Assembly: GCA_003241485.1 (NCBI GenBank)
Contig: QFQD01000026.1
Location: forward strand, 1 to 38,637
Length of the DNA: 38,637 nt
Direction of reading: 5' to 3'
From: Ancylobacter novellus
GTDB taxonomy: Bacteria > Pseudomonadota > Alphaproteobacteria > Rhizobiales > Xanthobacteraceae
Below are positions 26,838 through 34,424 of the stretch, piece after piece. A program made the translations under genes and the position numbers. Each line of letters starts with the position of its first letter. Within the stretch, counting starts at the first letter, position 1. The notes below the pieces were generated by a model. The model saw only the letters and a list, made by a program, of their open reading frames with translations. It searched no databases and was not told where the DNA came from.

Positions 26838-27934
26838 CACAGCGCCTCCCGGTTGCGGCCACTTTCGGCGTCGAACACCAGCAGCCGGCCCACATCGATG
26901 CCCAGCGCGACACGGTGCCCGGCGCGCCAGTGCGAGGGGCCGGCGATTTCCGCTACCAATCGGGCGCCCGCGCCGCCGGGCGCGTCCAGCGCCACCGTCA
27001 GCACGTCCGCATCGCCGCGCGGCTCACGATAGATGATGGTGCCGTGCGCCTCGCCCGCCATGTCCGGCGCGCGGATGGCGACGTTTTCCGGGCGAATACC
27101 CGCGACCACCGCGCCGCCGCCCGCGGTCAGGGCCGGCAGACGCGCCGGCTCCAGCGCCACCGACCAGCCGGGACCAATGAGGCGCCCGCCCTCGGCAAAC
27201 TCCGCCGGCATCAGGTTCATCGGCGGCTCGCCGATGAAATTGGCGACGAACAGGTTTGCCGGGCGCTCATAAAGCTCCTGCGGCGCGCCGACCTGCTGCA
27301 GCACGCCATGGTTCATTACCGCCACGCGGTCGGCCATGGCGATGGCCTCGGTCTGGTCATGGGTGACAAGGATCGAGGTGACCTGCCGCAACTTCTGCAG
27401 CCGCTTGATCTCGGCGCGAAGCTGCACCTTCTGATCGGCATCGAGATGGGACAGCGGCTCATCGAACAGGATGACTTCCGGGTCGCGCACCAGAGCGCGG
27501 CCGATGGCGACGCGCTGCTGGGCGCCGCCGGACAGGCCCTTTACGCCCTGATCCGCCATCTGCCGCAGGCCGAGCAGCTGGAGCACCTCGCCAATACGCT
27601 CCGCCGCCGGCTGCCCGGTGATGCCGCGCACCTTCAGCGGGAAGGCGACGTTCTCCCACACCGTCATCTGCGGGTAGAGCGCGTAGTCCTCGAACACCAT
27701 GGCTATGTTGCGCTCGCCCGGCGCGAGGCGCGAGACGGGGCGCTCGCCGAACCAGATCTCGCCCTCACTGACGCTCTCGATGCCCGCCGCCATCTTCAGC
27801 GTCGTCGACTTGCCGCAGCCCGAGGGCCCGAGCAGCGCCAGCATCTCCCCGGCATCGCAGGCGAGGTCGAGCCGGCTGACGGCATCGACTTCACCATAGC
27901 GCTTGAAGACGGACTCGAAAGCGATGGACGACAT
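26837..27934 (-). CDS. ABC importer ATPase, canonical (GlpT/MalK-like)
   Basis: The 365-residue protein has Walker A GPSGCGKS (36-43), a Q-loop-type segment MVFEDYALYPQMTVWENVAFPL, signature LSGGA (134-138), Walker B VILFDEP and switch histidine H192 in VTHDQTEA. A C-terminal regulatory region of about 130 residues follows. It is the first gene of the nine-gene operon running to 18574. The promoter region upstream (27935-28119) carries a GTGTCTATACAC palindrome. With the neighbouring altered ATPase it powers the two permeases. Confidence 0.94.
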   Translation of the reverse strand: MSSIAFESVFKRYGEVDAVSRLDLACDAGEMLALLGPSGCGKSTTLKMAAGIESVSEGEIWFGERPVSRLAPGERNIAMVFEDYALYPQMTVWENVAFPLKVRGITGQPAAERIGEVLQLLGLRQMADQGVKGLSGGAQQRVAIGRALVRDPEVILFDEPLSHLDADQKVQLRAEIKRLQKLRQVTSILVTHDQTEAIAMADRVAVMNHGVLQQVGAPQELYERPANLFVANFIGEPPMNLMPAEFAEGGRLIGPGWSVALEPARLPALTAGGGAVVAGIRPENVAIRAPDMAGEAHGTIIYREPRGDADVLTVALDAPGGAGARLVAEIAGPSHWRAGHRVALGIDVGRLLVFDAESGRNREAL

Positions 27935-27991
27935 CGGGCACTCCGGTAGCTATGCCGATGAACTATCCAAGTTCTGTGCCAAAGTGTGCTG

Positions 27992-28003
27992 GTGTATAGA
28001 CAC
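27992..28003 (-). promoter_or_regulatory. HutC-type operator candidate before the importer operon
   Basis: On the minus strand this reads GTGTCTATACAC, which contains GT-C-TA-T-AC and so fits the GT-N-TA-N-AC form known for HutC-subfamily GntR operators. It lies 58 nt upstream of the first importer gene in a 185-nt AT-rich spacer that holds no gene. The UTRA-domain regulator at 10898 is of the right subfamily, although its own promoter carries a different motif. Confidence 0.45.
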
Positions 28004-28119
28004 TCTATATCTCTGGTATCCAAAAACCTCTAAACGCCGCCAGCGCTGCTCAATTAAGTGCCCTTTGGTGAGGCAGCTGCCGCGAATGTGAGCGATCGCG
28101 ATCTCGCCAAGCGGCGCGC

Positions 28120-28818
28120 TCAGCGGCGCGGCATTTCCGGCCGTAGCCCGGCGTCCTCAAGCAGGCGACGCGTGTGTCGGCCTGCGCTGGACATGCCGAG
28201 CCTCGCCACATCCGCAGGCGTGTCGATATCGAGCGCCAGGCGGGGAAAGGCCGCCGCATCGTGGCCGCGCGGAACGATGCCGCGCGCCATCGCCATGGCG
28301 AAATGGGTGGAGAAGCTCGACGGACCATAGCCGAAATCAAGCGCATCGGGCGGCGTGGCCAGCAGGGCGTTGGTGCCCTGCCCGTCATGGGCGCACACCA
28401 GGCTCACCGCCCGGTCGCGGCCATGCGCGGCCAACAGGCGGCCAATCTCTTCCGGCGTGACGGCGGGAATATCCGAGGGCAGCACGAGCATGCCGCCGCG
28501 CCCCTCGCCCGTCAGCCGCGTCGCGGCCTCCGCCACCGCCTGATTGAGACCGCAGGCCTCCTTTTCGACCATGAGCCGGGCGCCGACCTCGCGCGCCAGC
28601 AGCCCGGCCTCGGGATCTGCCGTGACCACAACGATGCCGGCCAGCCCCTCGCTCGCGCGCAGCGCCTCCAGCACGTCGCGCAGCATGGTGCGGGCGAGCT
28701 GGGCGCGGAAGTCGGGCGGGAAGGTGCCGGCAAGCCGCTGCTTGGCCAGCGCGAATTCCTTCACCGGCACGACCGCCACGATGTCCCGGGCGATGCCCTC
28801 GCGCACCGCCGCCTTCAC
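28120..28818 (-). CDS. cofC: CofC/FbiD-type guanylyltransferase of F420 biosynthesis
   Basis: The 232-residue protein follows the CofC family: VVPVKEFALAKQRLAGTF at the start, TADPEAGLLAREVGARLM, MLVLPSDIPAVTPEEI, GTNALLATPPDALDFGYG with SSFSTHFA, and LALDIDTPADV near the end. It activates phospholactate, phosphoenolpyruvate or 3-phosphoglycerate with GTP for the next enzyme, CofD; which substrate is used cannot be seen by eye. The start is GTG 28818 and overlaps the cofD stop by 4 nt. It is last in the fgd-cofE-cofD-cofC operon. The 185-nt spacer to the importer operon follows. Confidence 0.92.
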   Translation of the reverse strand: MKAAVREGIARDIVAVVPVKEFALAKQRLAGTFPPDFRAQLARTMLRDVLEALRASEGLAGIVVVTADPEAGLLAREVGARLMVEKEACGLNQAVAEAATRLTGEGRGGMLVLPSDIPAVTPEEIGRLLAAHGRDRAVSLVCAHDGQGTNALLATPPDALDFGYGPSSFSTHFAMAMARGIVPRGHDAAAFPRLALDIDTPADVARLGMSSAGRHTRRLLEDAGLRPEMPRR

Positions 28819-29756
28819 GCCAGCCGCTCCGCGACATCAAGCACGAAGCGCGCAAGGCGCGTCTTGTCCTCAAGGCTGCGCATGAGGATCGGGGCGGTGG
28901 CAATCGCGACCTCGCCGTCGACACTGGCAACGGCATCCGCTTCGTCGATGACGAAGGCGTCGATCAGCCCGGCATAGTGCTGCGCCACCGTTGCCGCCGA
29001 GGGCACCAGCCCGAGCTCGGCCATCATCTTGGCGGTGGGTCCCTTCACCGCCTGCCCGGCGATGATCGGCGAGATCGCGATGACTGGCGCACGAGCCGCG
29101 CGCAGCGCCTGCCGCAGACCCGGCACGGCGAGAATGGGATCGACGCTGAGATAGGGATTGGACGGGCAGATGATGATCGCCGCCAGCGCCGGATCGGCCA
29201 GAGCGGCCGCCGCACCGGGCGCCAGAAGCGCCGTCTCGGCCCCCGCGAATTCTAGCGCGCGCACGCGCGGCTCGCAGCGCCGGCGCACGAAATAGTGCTG
29301 GAAATCCAGCCATCCCTCATCGGTGTCGACCCGTGTCGCCACCCTATCGTCGCTCATCGGTACGATGGCGGAGGCGATAGCCAGACGCTGCCGCAACGCG
29401 TCCGTCACCTCGCTCAGGGTCTCGCCCGCTGTCAGCCGGCGCGTGCGCTCGACATGCAGCGCGAGGTCGCCATCGCCGAGGAGGAACCAGTTCTCGCCGC
29501 CGATCTGCGCGAGTGCCTGCATGAAGGTCCATGTCTCGTCGCGCCGCCCCCAGCCGCGCACCGGGTCGTCGAGCCCGCCCAGCGTGTAGAGCAGCGTGTC
29601 GATATCCGGCGAGATGGCGAGGCCGAGATGGCGGAAATCGTCGCCCGTATTGGCGACGATGGTCAACTGCCCCGGCGCCAGCACCCGGTCAAGGCCGAGC
29701 GCGAGCTTGGCTCCGCCAATGCCGCCGGATAGCGCGACAACCTTGCCGGTCATCAT
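28815..29756 (-). CDS. cofD: CofD/FbiA-type transferase forming F420-0
   Basis: The 313-residue protein opens with the CofD motif VVALSGGIGGAKLALGLDRVL followed by IVANTGDDFRHLGLAISPDIDTLLYTLGG, and contains IIICPSNPYLSVDPILAVPG and AVKGPTAKMMAELG. It transfers the phospholactyl-type moiety from the CofC product to Fo. The start is one of two adjacent ATG codons (29756 or 29753) overlapping the end of cofE; the stop overlaps the GTG of cofC. All landmarks of the family are present. Confidence 0.95.
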   Translation of the reverse strand: MMTGKVVALSGGIGGAKLALGLDRVLAPGQLTIVANTGDDFRHLGLAISPDIDTLLYTLGGLDDPVRGWGRRDETWTFMQALAQIGGENWFLLGDGDLALHVERTRRLTAGETLSEVTDALRQRLAIASAIVPMSDDRVATRVDTDEGWLDFQHYFVRRRCEPRVRALEFAGAETALLAPGAAAALADPALAAIIICPSNPYLSVDPILAVPGLRQALRAARAPVIAISPIIAGQAVKGPTAKMMAELGLVPSAATVAQHYAGLIDAFVIDEADAVASVDGEVAIATAPILMRSLEDKTRLARFVLDVAERLA

Positions 29757-30505
29757 CGGAAAAGGTCCTCTTTGGGAGGGCGGATGAGGCTGCTCGCCGG
29801 ACTTTCCGGCGCGCCCCAGTCAAGGCCGCGCAGCAGCACGGCCGGAAGGCCTTCCGCCGCCGGCCCCATCAGCAGCGAGGCGCTGGCGGCGATCTCGTCG
29901 GCGAGCGCGATCATCGTCACCTGCAGCGGCCGGCCGAACAGGTCCGCCTCGCCGCGCCGGTCGACCAGCGCCGGCAGACCCGCCGCACCGATGGCGACGC
30001 CGGTGGTGCCGCGCCGCCAGGGCCGACCGAAACTGTCATTGATGACGACGCCGAAACGCAGCCCCTCGGGTGCGAGCTGCGCCCGCAGCCGCGCGGCGCT
30101 GGCGTCGGGGTTCTCGGGCAGAAGCAGTGCACAGCCCGGCTCGACATTTGACTGGTCGATTCCGGCATTTGCCATGGTCAGCCCCAGCCGGTGCTCGACG
30201 ATCAGCACGTTGGGCCCTGCCCGCACCACTCGCACGCTCTCGCGGAGAATGAGTTCCACGAGGCGCGGATCCTTGCCGACCTGCGTGGCGAGCGCCTTTG
30301 CTTCTGCCGACGGCTCGACCCCATCGAGCCGGACAAGACGCCCCTCGGCCTTGGAGACGATCTTCTGCGCCAGCACCAGCACGTCACCGTCGCGCAGCAC
30401 CAATTCCGCGCGCGCCAACGCCTCACGGATGAGCGCGGCGAGGTCGTCCCCCGGCGCAATCAGCGGCAGCCCTTCCAGCGCGATCAGTTCGATCCGTCCC
30501 GCCAC
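29753..30505 (-). CDS. cofE: CofE-type F420-0:gamma-glutamyl ligase, single domain
   Basis: The 250-residue protein has the CofE pattern: DGDVLVLAQKIVSKAEGRLVRL, RESVRVVRAGPNVLIVEHRLGLTMANAGIDQSNV, GVVINDSFGRPWRRGTTGVAIG, and DLFGRPLQVTMIALADEIAASA. It adds glutamate residues to F420-0. It corresponds to the N-terminal half of mycobacterial FbiB; the C-terminal FMN-binding domain that reduces dehydro-F420-0 is missing. The start is GTG 30505, 12 nt after the fgd stop, and its stop overlaps the cofD start. Confidence 0.94.
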   Translation of the reverse strand: MAGRIELIALEGLPLIAPGDDLAALIREALARAELVLRDGDVLVLAQKIVSKAEGRLVRLDGVEPSAEAKALATQVGKDPRLVELILRESVRVVRAGPNVLIVEHRLGLTMANAGIDQSNVEPGCALLLPENPDASAARLRAQLAPEGLRFGVVINDSFGRPWRRGTTGVAIGAAGLPALVDRRGEADLFGRPLQVTMIALADEIAASASLLMGPAAEGLPAVLLRGLDWGAPESPASSLIRPPKEDLFR

Positions 30506-30517
30506 GAAGGTAGGGCC

Positions 30518-31525
30518 TCAGCCGAAAGCGGCGCGCAGGCGCGGCAGCACCTGATCGGCGTAAAGCCGGAGGAAGCGCATCTGATCCTCGCCCGGCGCGT
30601 GGAAGACGAGATGGTTGAAGCCAAGCTCGACATAGGGCCGGATGCGCTCGACGTGTTCGTCGGGGTCGCTGGAAACGATCCAGCGTTTGGCCGCCCGCTC
30701 CAGCGGCAGCGCATCGGCGAGCTTTTCCATCTCCAGCGGGTCCTCCACCGACATCTTCTCCTCCGGCGACAGGGCGAGAGCCGCCCAGTGCCGCGTATCC
30801 TGCAAGGCGCGGGCCTTGTCGGTGTCGAAGGAGACCTTCATCTCGATCATGCGCTCGTAACTGTCGGACGGACGATCCGCAGCTTCAAGCCCGGCGGCGA
30901 CGTTGGGCAAGAGCGTCTCGCTATACAGCTCCCACGGCTTGCCGGAGGTGCAGATAAAGCCCTCCCCGGCCCGACCGGCGAATTTGGCTACCATCGGGCC
31001 GGCACCGGCGACATAGATCGGCACCGGCGCCTCCGGCCGATCATAGATCGTCGCGCCCTCGGTGCGGTAGAATTCGCCCTCGAAGGTGACGCGCTCCTCG
31101 CTCCACAGCAGCTTGATGAGCCGCACCGCCTCGCGAAGGCGGGCAAAGCGCTCCTTCATCTCCGGCCAAGGCGCGCCGGTGGCGGGCACCTCATTGAGCG
31201 ACTCGCCCGAGCCGACGCCGAGGATCACCCGGCCGGGAAAGAGCTGGCCGAGCGTGCCGAAGGCCTGCGCCACCATGGAAGGATGGTGGCGGAAGGTGGG
31301 GGTGAGCACGCTGGTGCCCATGATGATGCGCGAGGTCGCCGCGCCCACGGCGCCAAGCCAGGGAAACGCCGCCGGCGCGTGCCCGCCCGTGTGCCGCCAG
31401 GGCTGGAAATGATCGCTGATGAACACGGAATCGAAGCCGCGCGCCTCCGCCTCGACCGCAAAACCGAGCAAAGCGCGCGCATCGAACTGTTCCGCCGACG
31501 CCTTGTAGCCGAGCCTGAGCACCAT
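30518..31525 (-). CDS. fgd: F420-dependent glucose-6-phosphate dehydrogenase (Fgd-like)
   Basis: The 335-residue LLM-fold protein follows the mycobacterial Fgd1 sequence closely in my recollection (336 residues): LGYKASAEQF, SDHFQPWRHTGGHAP, GTSVLTPTFR, FICTSGK, and ADALPLERAAKRWIVSSDPDE with NHLVFHAPG. The residues that bind the deazaflavin and glucose-6-phosphate in Fgd1 are all present with an offset of one or two: D38, H39, W43, E108, and the phosphate ligands K196, K257 and R281 (Fgd1 K198, K259, R283). It should reduce F420 with glucose-6-phosphate and so supply F420H2 for the LLM enzyme at 4527 and others. The ATG has GGAGGAG about 6 nt upstream. It is first in the operon with cofEDC. 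Confidence 0.9.
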   Translation of the reverse strand: MVLRLGYKASAEQFDARALLGFAVEAEARGFDSVFISDHFQPWRHTGGHAPAAFPWLGAVGAATSRIIMGTSVLTPTFRHHPSMVAQAFGTLGQLFPGRVILGVGSGESLNEVPATGAPWPEMKERFARLREAVRLIKLLWSEERVTFEGEFYRTEGATIYDRPEAPVPIYVAGAGPMVAKFAGRAGEGFICTSGKPWELYSETLLPNVAAGLEAADRPSDSYERMIEMKVSFDTDKARALQDTRHWAALALSPEEKMSVEDPLEMEKLADALPLERAAKRWIVSSDPDEHVERIRPYVELGFNHLVFHAPGEDQMRFLRLYADQVLPRLRAAFG

Positions 31526-31565
31526 GAAATTCTCCTCCGAGGGGGCGAGGATAGAATGAGATATA

Positions 31566-31595
31566 TGTGCAGCACAATATGATGAATTATCATTT
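31566..31595. promoter_or_regulatory. Inverted repeats and AAATGATAAT motif upstream of fgd-cofEDC
   Basis: The divergent spacer 31526-31728 holds TGTGC-a-GCACA (31566-31576), ATGAT-gaatt-ATCAT (31579-31593) and ATTATCATTT (31586-31595), which is AAATGATAAT on the minus strand and identical to 8930-8939. They lie 40-70 nt upstream of fgd. The remaining spacer towards the plus-strand gene at 31729 shows no further signal that I can support. Confidence 0.4.
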
Positions 31596-31728
31596 TATTG
31601 CAGCGCTCTAAGTGCCTGGCCTTCGCGCAGGCGAGAAATCGCCCGCCTCCCCCAACGTAAGACGCCTTGCCGCCGTCGATGCTAAGCCTTATCCGGCAAG
31701 ACAGGGGCCTGGAGCGGGGGAAATCGGC

Positions 31729-32772
31729 ATGGATCAGCGCATATTGGGGCAGCGCGGCGTGGCCGTGATGATCGGCATCACCACGGCCATTCTGACGGCG
31801 GCGGCGCTCCAACTGGCCAGCGGCATCTTCGCGCCCGTCGCGTTTGCGCTGTTCATCATGGCGCTGGTCTGGCCGCTGCAGAAATCGCTGCAGCGCGTGA
31901 TGCCGCAGCTGCTGGCGCTTTTCATCACCCTCACCGTCACCATTGTCGTTCTGCTCGGGCTGGTCTCGCTGACGGTCTGGGGGTTCGGACGCGCCGCGCA
32001 ATGGCTGATCGCCAACGCCGCCCGTTTCCAGACGCTTTACATGCAGGGCGCCGGCTGGCTGGAGGGTCACGGGCTCTACGCCGCCGGGACCTTTGTCGAG
32101 ACCTTCAATGTCGGCTGGCTGATCCGCTTCTTCCAGAGCGTGGCGGCCCGCGTGAACGGCATGCTCGGCTTCTCCGTCGTCACCGCCATCTTCGTGATGC
32201 TGGGTCTGCTCGAAGTCGACATCATGCGGCGCAAGCTGGCCGGAGCGGAAGCGGGCGAGGCGGGCCACTCGCTACTGCGCGCGAGCGAGGAGATCGCGCA
32301 GAAGTTCCGCCGCTACATGGTGGTGCGCACCGCGATGAGCTTCTTCACCGGCCTCGCCATCTGGGCCTTTGCCGCCGCGGCCGGGCTGGACCTCGCCTTC
32401 GCCTGGGGTGTCATCGCCTTCGTGATGAACTACATCCCGTTCATCGGCCCGCTGGTGGCGACGCTGCTGCCGACGCTGTTCGCGGTGGTGCAGTTCGAAT
32501 CCTGGCAGATGGCGGTCGCCGTCTTCGCCGGGATGAACATCATCCAGTTCTTCTCCGGCAGCTATATCGAGCCGCGCATCGCCGGCAAGGCGCTTTCCAT
32601 GTCGCCTTTCATCGTGCTGCTGTCGGTGTTCTTCTGGGCGTTCATGTGGGGCCTGCCGGGCGCCTTCATCGGCGTGCCTCTGGTCATCGCCGCTCTGGTG
32701 GTCTGCGACCAGCACGAGAGCAGCCGCTGGGTGGCGCGCCTGCTGTCGGGACAGGCGCCCGCAACACGTTGA
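31729..32772 (+). CDS. AI-2E family membrane transporter
   Basis: The 347-residue protein has about eight hydrophobic spans and the layout of the AI-2E/PerM family: two spans at the N-terminus (GVAVMIGITTAILTAAALQL, FAPVAFALFIMALVWPLQ), a soluble middle segment (120-180), then IAFVMNYIPFIGPLVATLLPTLFA, the conserved YIEPRIAGKALSMSPFIVLLSVFFWAFMWG block, and LPGAFIGVPLVIAALV. ATG 31729 is chosen because GGGGGAAA lies upstream; an in-frame extension to 31612 has no site. Family members export small molecules or act as Na+/H+ antiporters; the substrate cannot be told. The alpha/beta hydrolase gene follows after 15 nt, so they are probably co-transcribed. Confidence 0.88.
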   Translation: MDQRILGQRGVAVMIGITTAILTAAALQLASGIFAPVAFALFIMALVWPLQKSLQRVMPQLLALFITLTVTIVVLLGLVSLTVWGFGRAAQWLIANAARFQTLYMQGAGWLEGHGLYAAGTFVETFNVGWLIRFFQSVAARVNGMLGFSVVTAIFVMLGLLEVDIMRRKLAGAEAGEAGHSLLRASEEIAQKFRRYMVVRTAMSFFTGLAIWAFAAAAGLDLAFAWGVIAFVMNYIPFIGPLVATLLPTLFAVVQFESWQMAVAVFAGMNIIQFFSGSYIEPRIAGKALSMSPFIVLLSVFFWAFMWGLPGAFIGVPLVIAALVVCDQHESSRWVARLLSGQAPATR

Positions 32773-32787
32773 GAGGGAAAGATCGTC

Positions 32788-34293
32788 ATGCTCTGGACGA
32801 TGCTGCGCCGGCTCCGGCGGCTTCTACGGCTCGTGATCGCGGCCGCCCTGCTGGTGTTCGTAACCTTCATCGGCAGCCGCATCTATTTCGCGCAAAGCGG
32901 GGCGCCGCTGGAGCCCTGGCACACCTTCGTGCCACACGAGCTGAGCATCGACGAGCTGGATAAGGCCGATTGGGCCGGCTACCTCACCGCCGAGGACCGC
33001 GTGTTCAAAGAGGTTGAGGCGGAGGTCGTTCAGAAGCTCGATGAGGAAGAGCGCGTCCCCTCAAACCGCTACTTCGCCGGCAGCATCGTCTATCCCCCGC
33101 GCTTCGCGCAGGACTGGAACCGCTCCTACACGCTGGACCCGCAGGGCGAGAGCCGGGGCGCGGTGGTCATGCTGCACGGGCTCACGGATTCGCCCTACAG
33201 CCTGCGCCACATCGCCCGCGACTATCAGGCCGCCGGCTTCGCGGTCGTCGCCCCGCGCCTGCCGGGCCACGGCACCGTGCCCGCCGGCCTGACCGACGTC
33301 GTATGGGAAGACTGGCTGGCCGCCACGCGGCTCGCCGTGCGCGAGGCGCGGCGCCGCGCCGGACCCACGGGACAGGTGCATATTGTCGGCTTCTCCAATG
33401 GCGGCGCGCTGGCGCTGAAATACGCGCTCGACGCGCTTGACGATCCCGGCCAACCGCGTGTCGATCGGCTGATCCTGATCTCGCCGATGATCGGCATCAC
33501 CAGCTTTGCGCGCTTCGCCGGCCTCGCCGGGCTGCCCGCCTTCCTGCCGGCCTTCGCCAAGGCGGCGTGGCTCTCCGTGCTGCCGGAGTTCAACCCGTTC
33601 AAGTACAATTCGTTTCCGGTCAATGGTGCGCGCCAGTCGCACCGGCTGACGGTGGCTTTGCAGGAGTCGATCTCGCGCCGCGCCAGCCTGGGTGATCTCG
33701 GGCGCCTGCCGCCGGCGCTGACCTTCCAGTCGGTGATGGACTTCACCGTCTCCACACGGGCCATCATCACCGCCTTCTATTCCCTGCTGCCGGACAATGG
33801 CAGCGAGCTGGTGCTGTTCGACATCAACCGCAACACCAAGCTCGGGCCGCTGCTGCGCGCGACCACCTATGCCGCGCTGCAGCGCATGCTGCCGCCGGCG
33901 CCGCGCAATTTCCGCACGACCATCGTCACCAACGAGACCGGCAGCGACGAGGTCGTGGAGCGCAGCGTCGCGGCAGGGCAGACGCAGGAGAGCGAGCGTC
34001 CGCTCGGCCTGTATTACCCGCGCGATGTCTATTCGCTGTCGCATGTCGCCCTGCCCTTCCCGGCGAGCGATGGGCTTTATGGCTACGATCCCGACCCGAA
34101 GGACGATTTCGGCCTGCAGCTCGGCGCCATGGCCATTCGCGGCGAGCGCGGCGCCCTGATCGTTAATCTCGACGCGCTGGTGCGGATGTCGTCCAATCCG
34201 TTCTTCCCCTACATGCAGCAGCGCATTGAGGCCGACATCGCGCCGGCCGCCGCGCCACTGGCTATCCCGCCGGCTGCGGCGCCCCCTCCGTGA
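32788..34293 (+). CDS. Membrane-anchored alpha/beta hydrolase
   Basis: An N-terminal signal anchor (LRLVIAAALLVFVTFIGSRIY, preceded by five arginines) is followed by an alpha/beta hydrolase domain: oxyanion region VVMLHGLTDSPYSLR (126-140), RLPGHGTVPAG, nucleophile S203 in GFSNGG, and a late SLSHVALPFP that probably supplies the histidine. The 501-residue length and proline/alanine-rich tail are more than a minimal lipase domain. The active site should lie in the periplasm. It shares an operon with the AI-2E gene upstream. No substrate can be assigned. Confidence 0.85.
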   Translation: MLWTMLRRLRRLLRLVIAAALLVFVTFIGSRIYFAQSGAPLEPWHTFVPHELSIDELDKADWAGYLTAEDRVFKEVEAEVVQKLDEEERVPSNRYFAGSIVYPPRFAQDWNRSYTLDPQGESRGAVVMLHGLTDSPYSLRHIARDYQAAGFAVVAPRLPGHGTVPAGLTDVVWEDWLAATRLAVREARRRAGPTGQVHIVGFSNGGALALKYALDALDDPGQPRVDRLILISPMIGITSFARFAGLAGLPAFLPAFAKAAWLSVLPEFNPFKYNSFPVNGARQSHRLTVALQESISRRASLGDLGRLPPALTFQSVMDFTVSTRAIITAFYSLLPDNGSELVLFDINRNTKLGPLLRATTYAALQRMLPPAPRNFRTTIVTNETGSDEVVERSVAAGQTQESERPLGLYYPRDVYSLSHVALPFPASDGLYGYDPDPKDDFGLQLGAMAIRGERGALIVNLDALVRMSSNPFFPYMQQRIEADIAPAAAPLAIPPAAAPPP

Positions 34294-34346
34294 CGGTGCC
34301 CAACGGCAACGGGCGCCGGAATTCGCCGCCGCCATTCCCCTCCGGC

Positions 34347-34377
34347 AGCCTTCTAAGGCTTGAGCCCATCGTGGGCT
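34347..34377. terminator. Two tandem hairpins after the alpha/beta hydrolase gene (possible terminator)
   Basis: AGCCTT-ct-AAGGCT (34347-34360) and AGCCCA-tcg-TGGGCT (34363-34377) lie in the 131-nt spacer between two hydrolase genes. Neither is followed by a T-run, so intrinsic termination is uncertain. Confidence 0.3.
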
Positions 34378-34424
34378 GGCTGTAACCGTGGCGGGGTAAC
34401 GGGCGTTTAATCCGGAGTGGCGTC

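Noticed and set aside
24810..27032. Plus-strand open frame of about 740 codons
   Set aside because: It is antisense to the binding-protein and ATPase genes, which have signal peptide, Walker and signature motifs.
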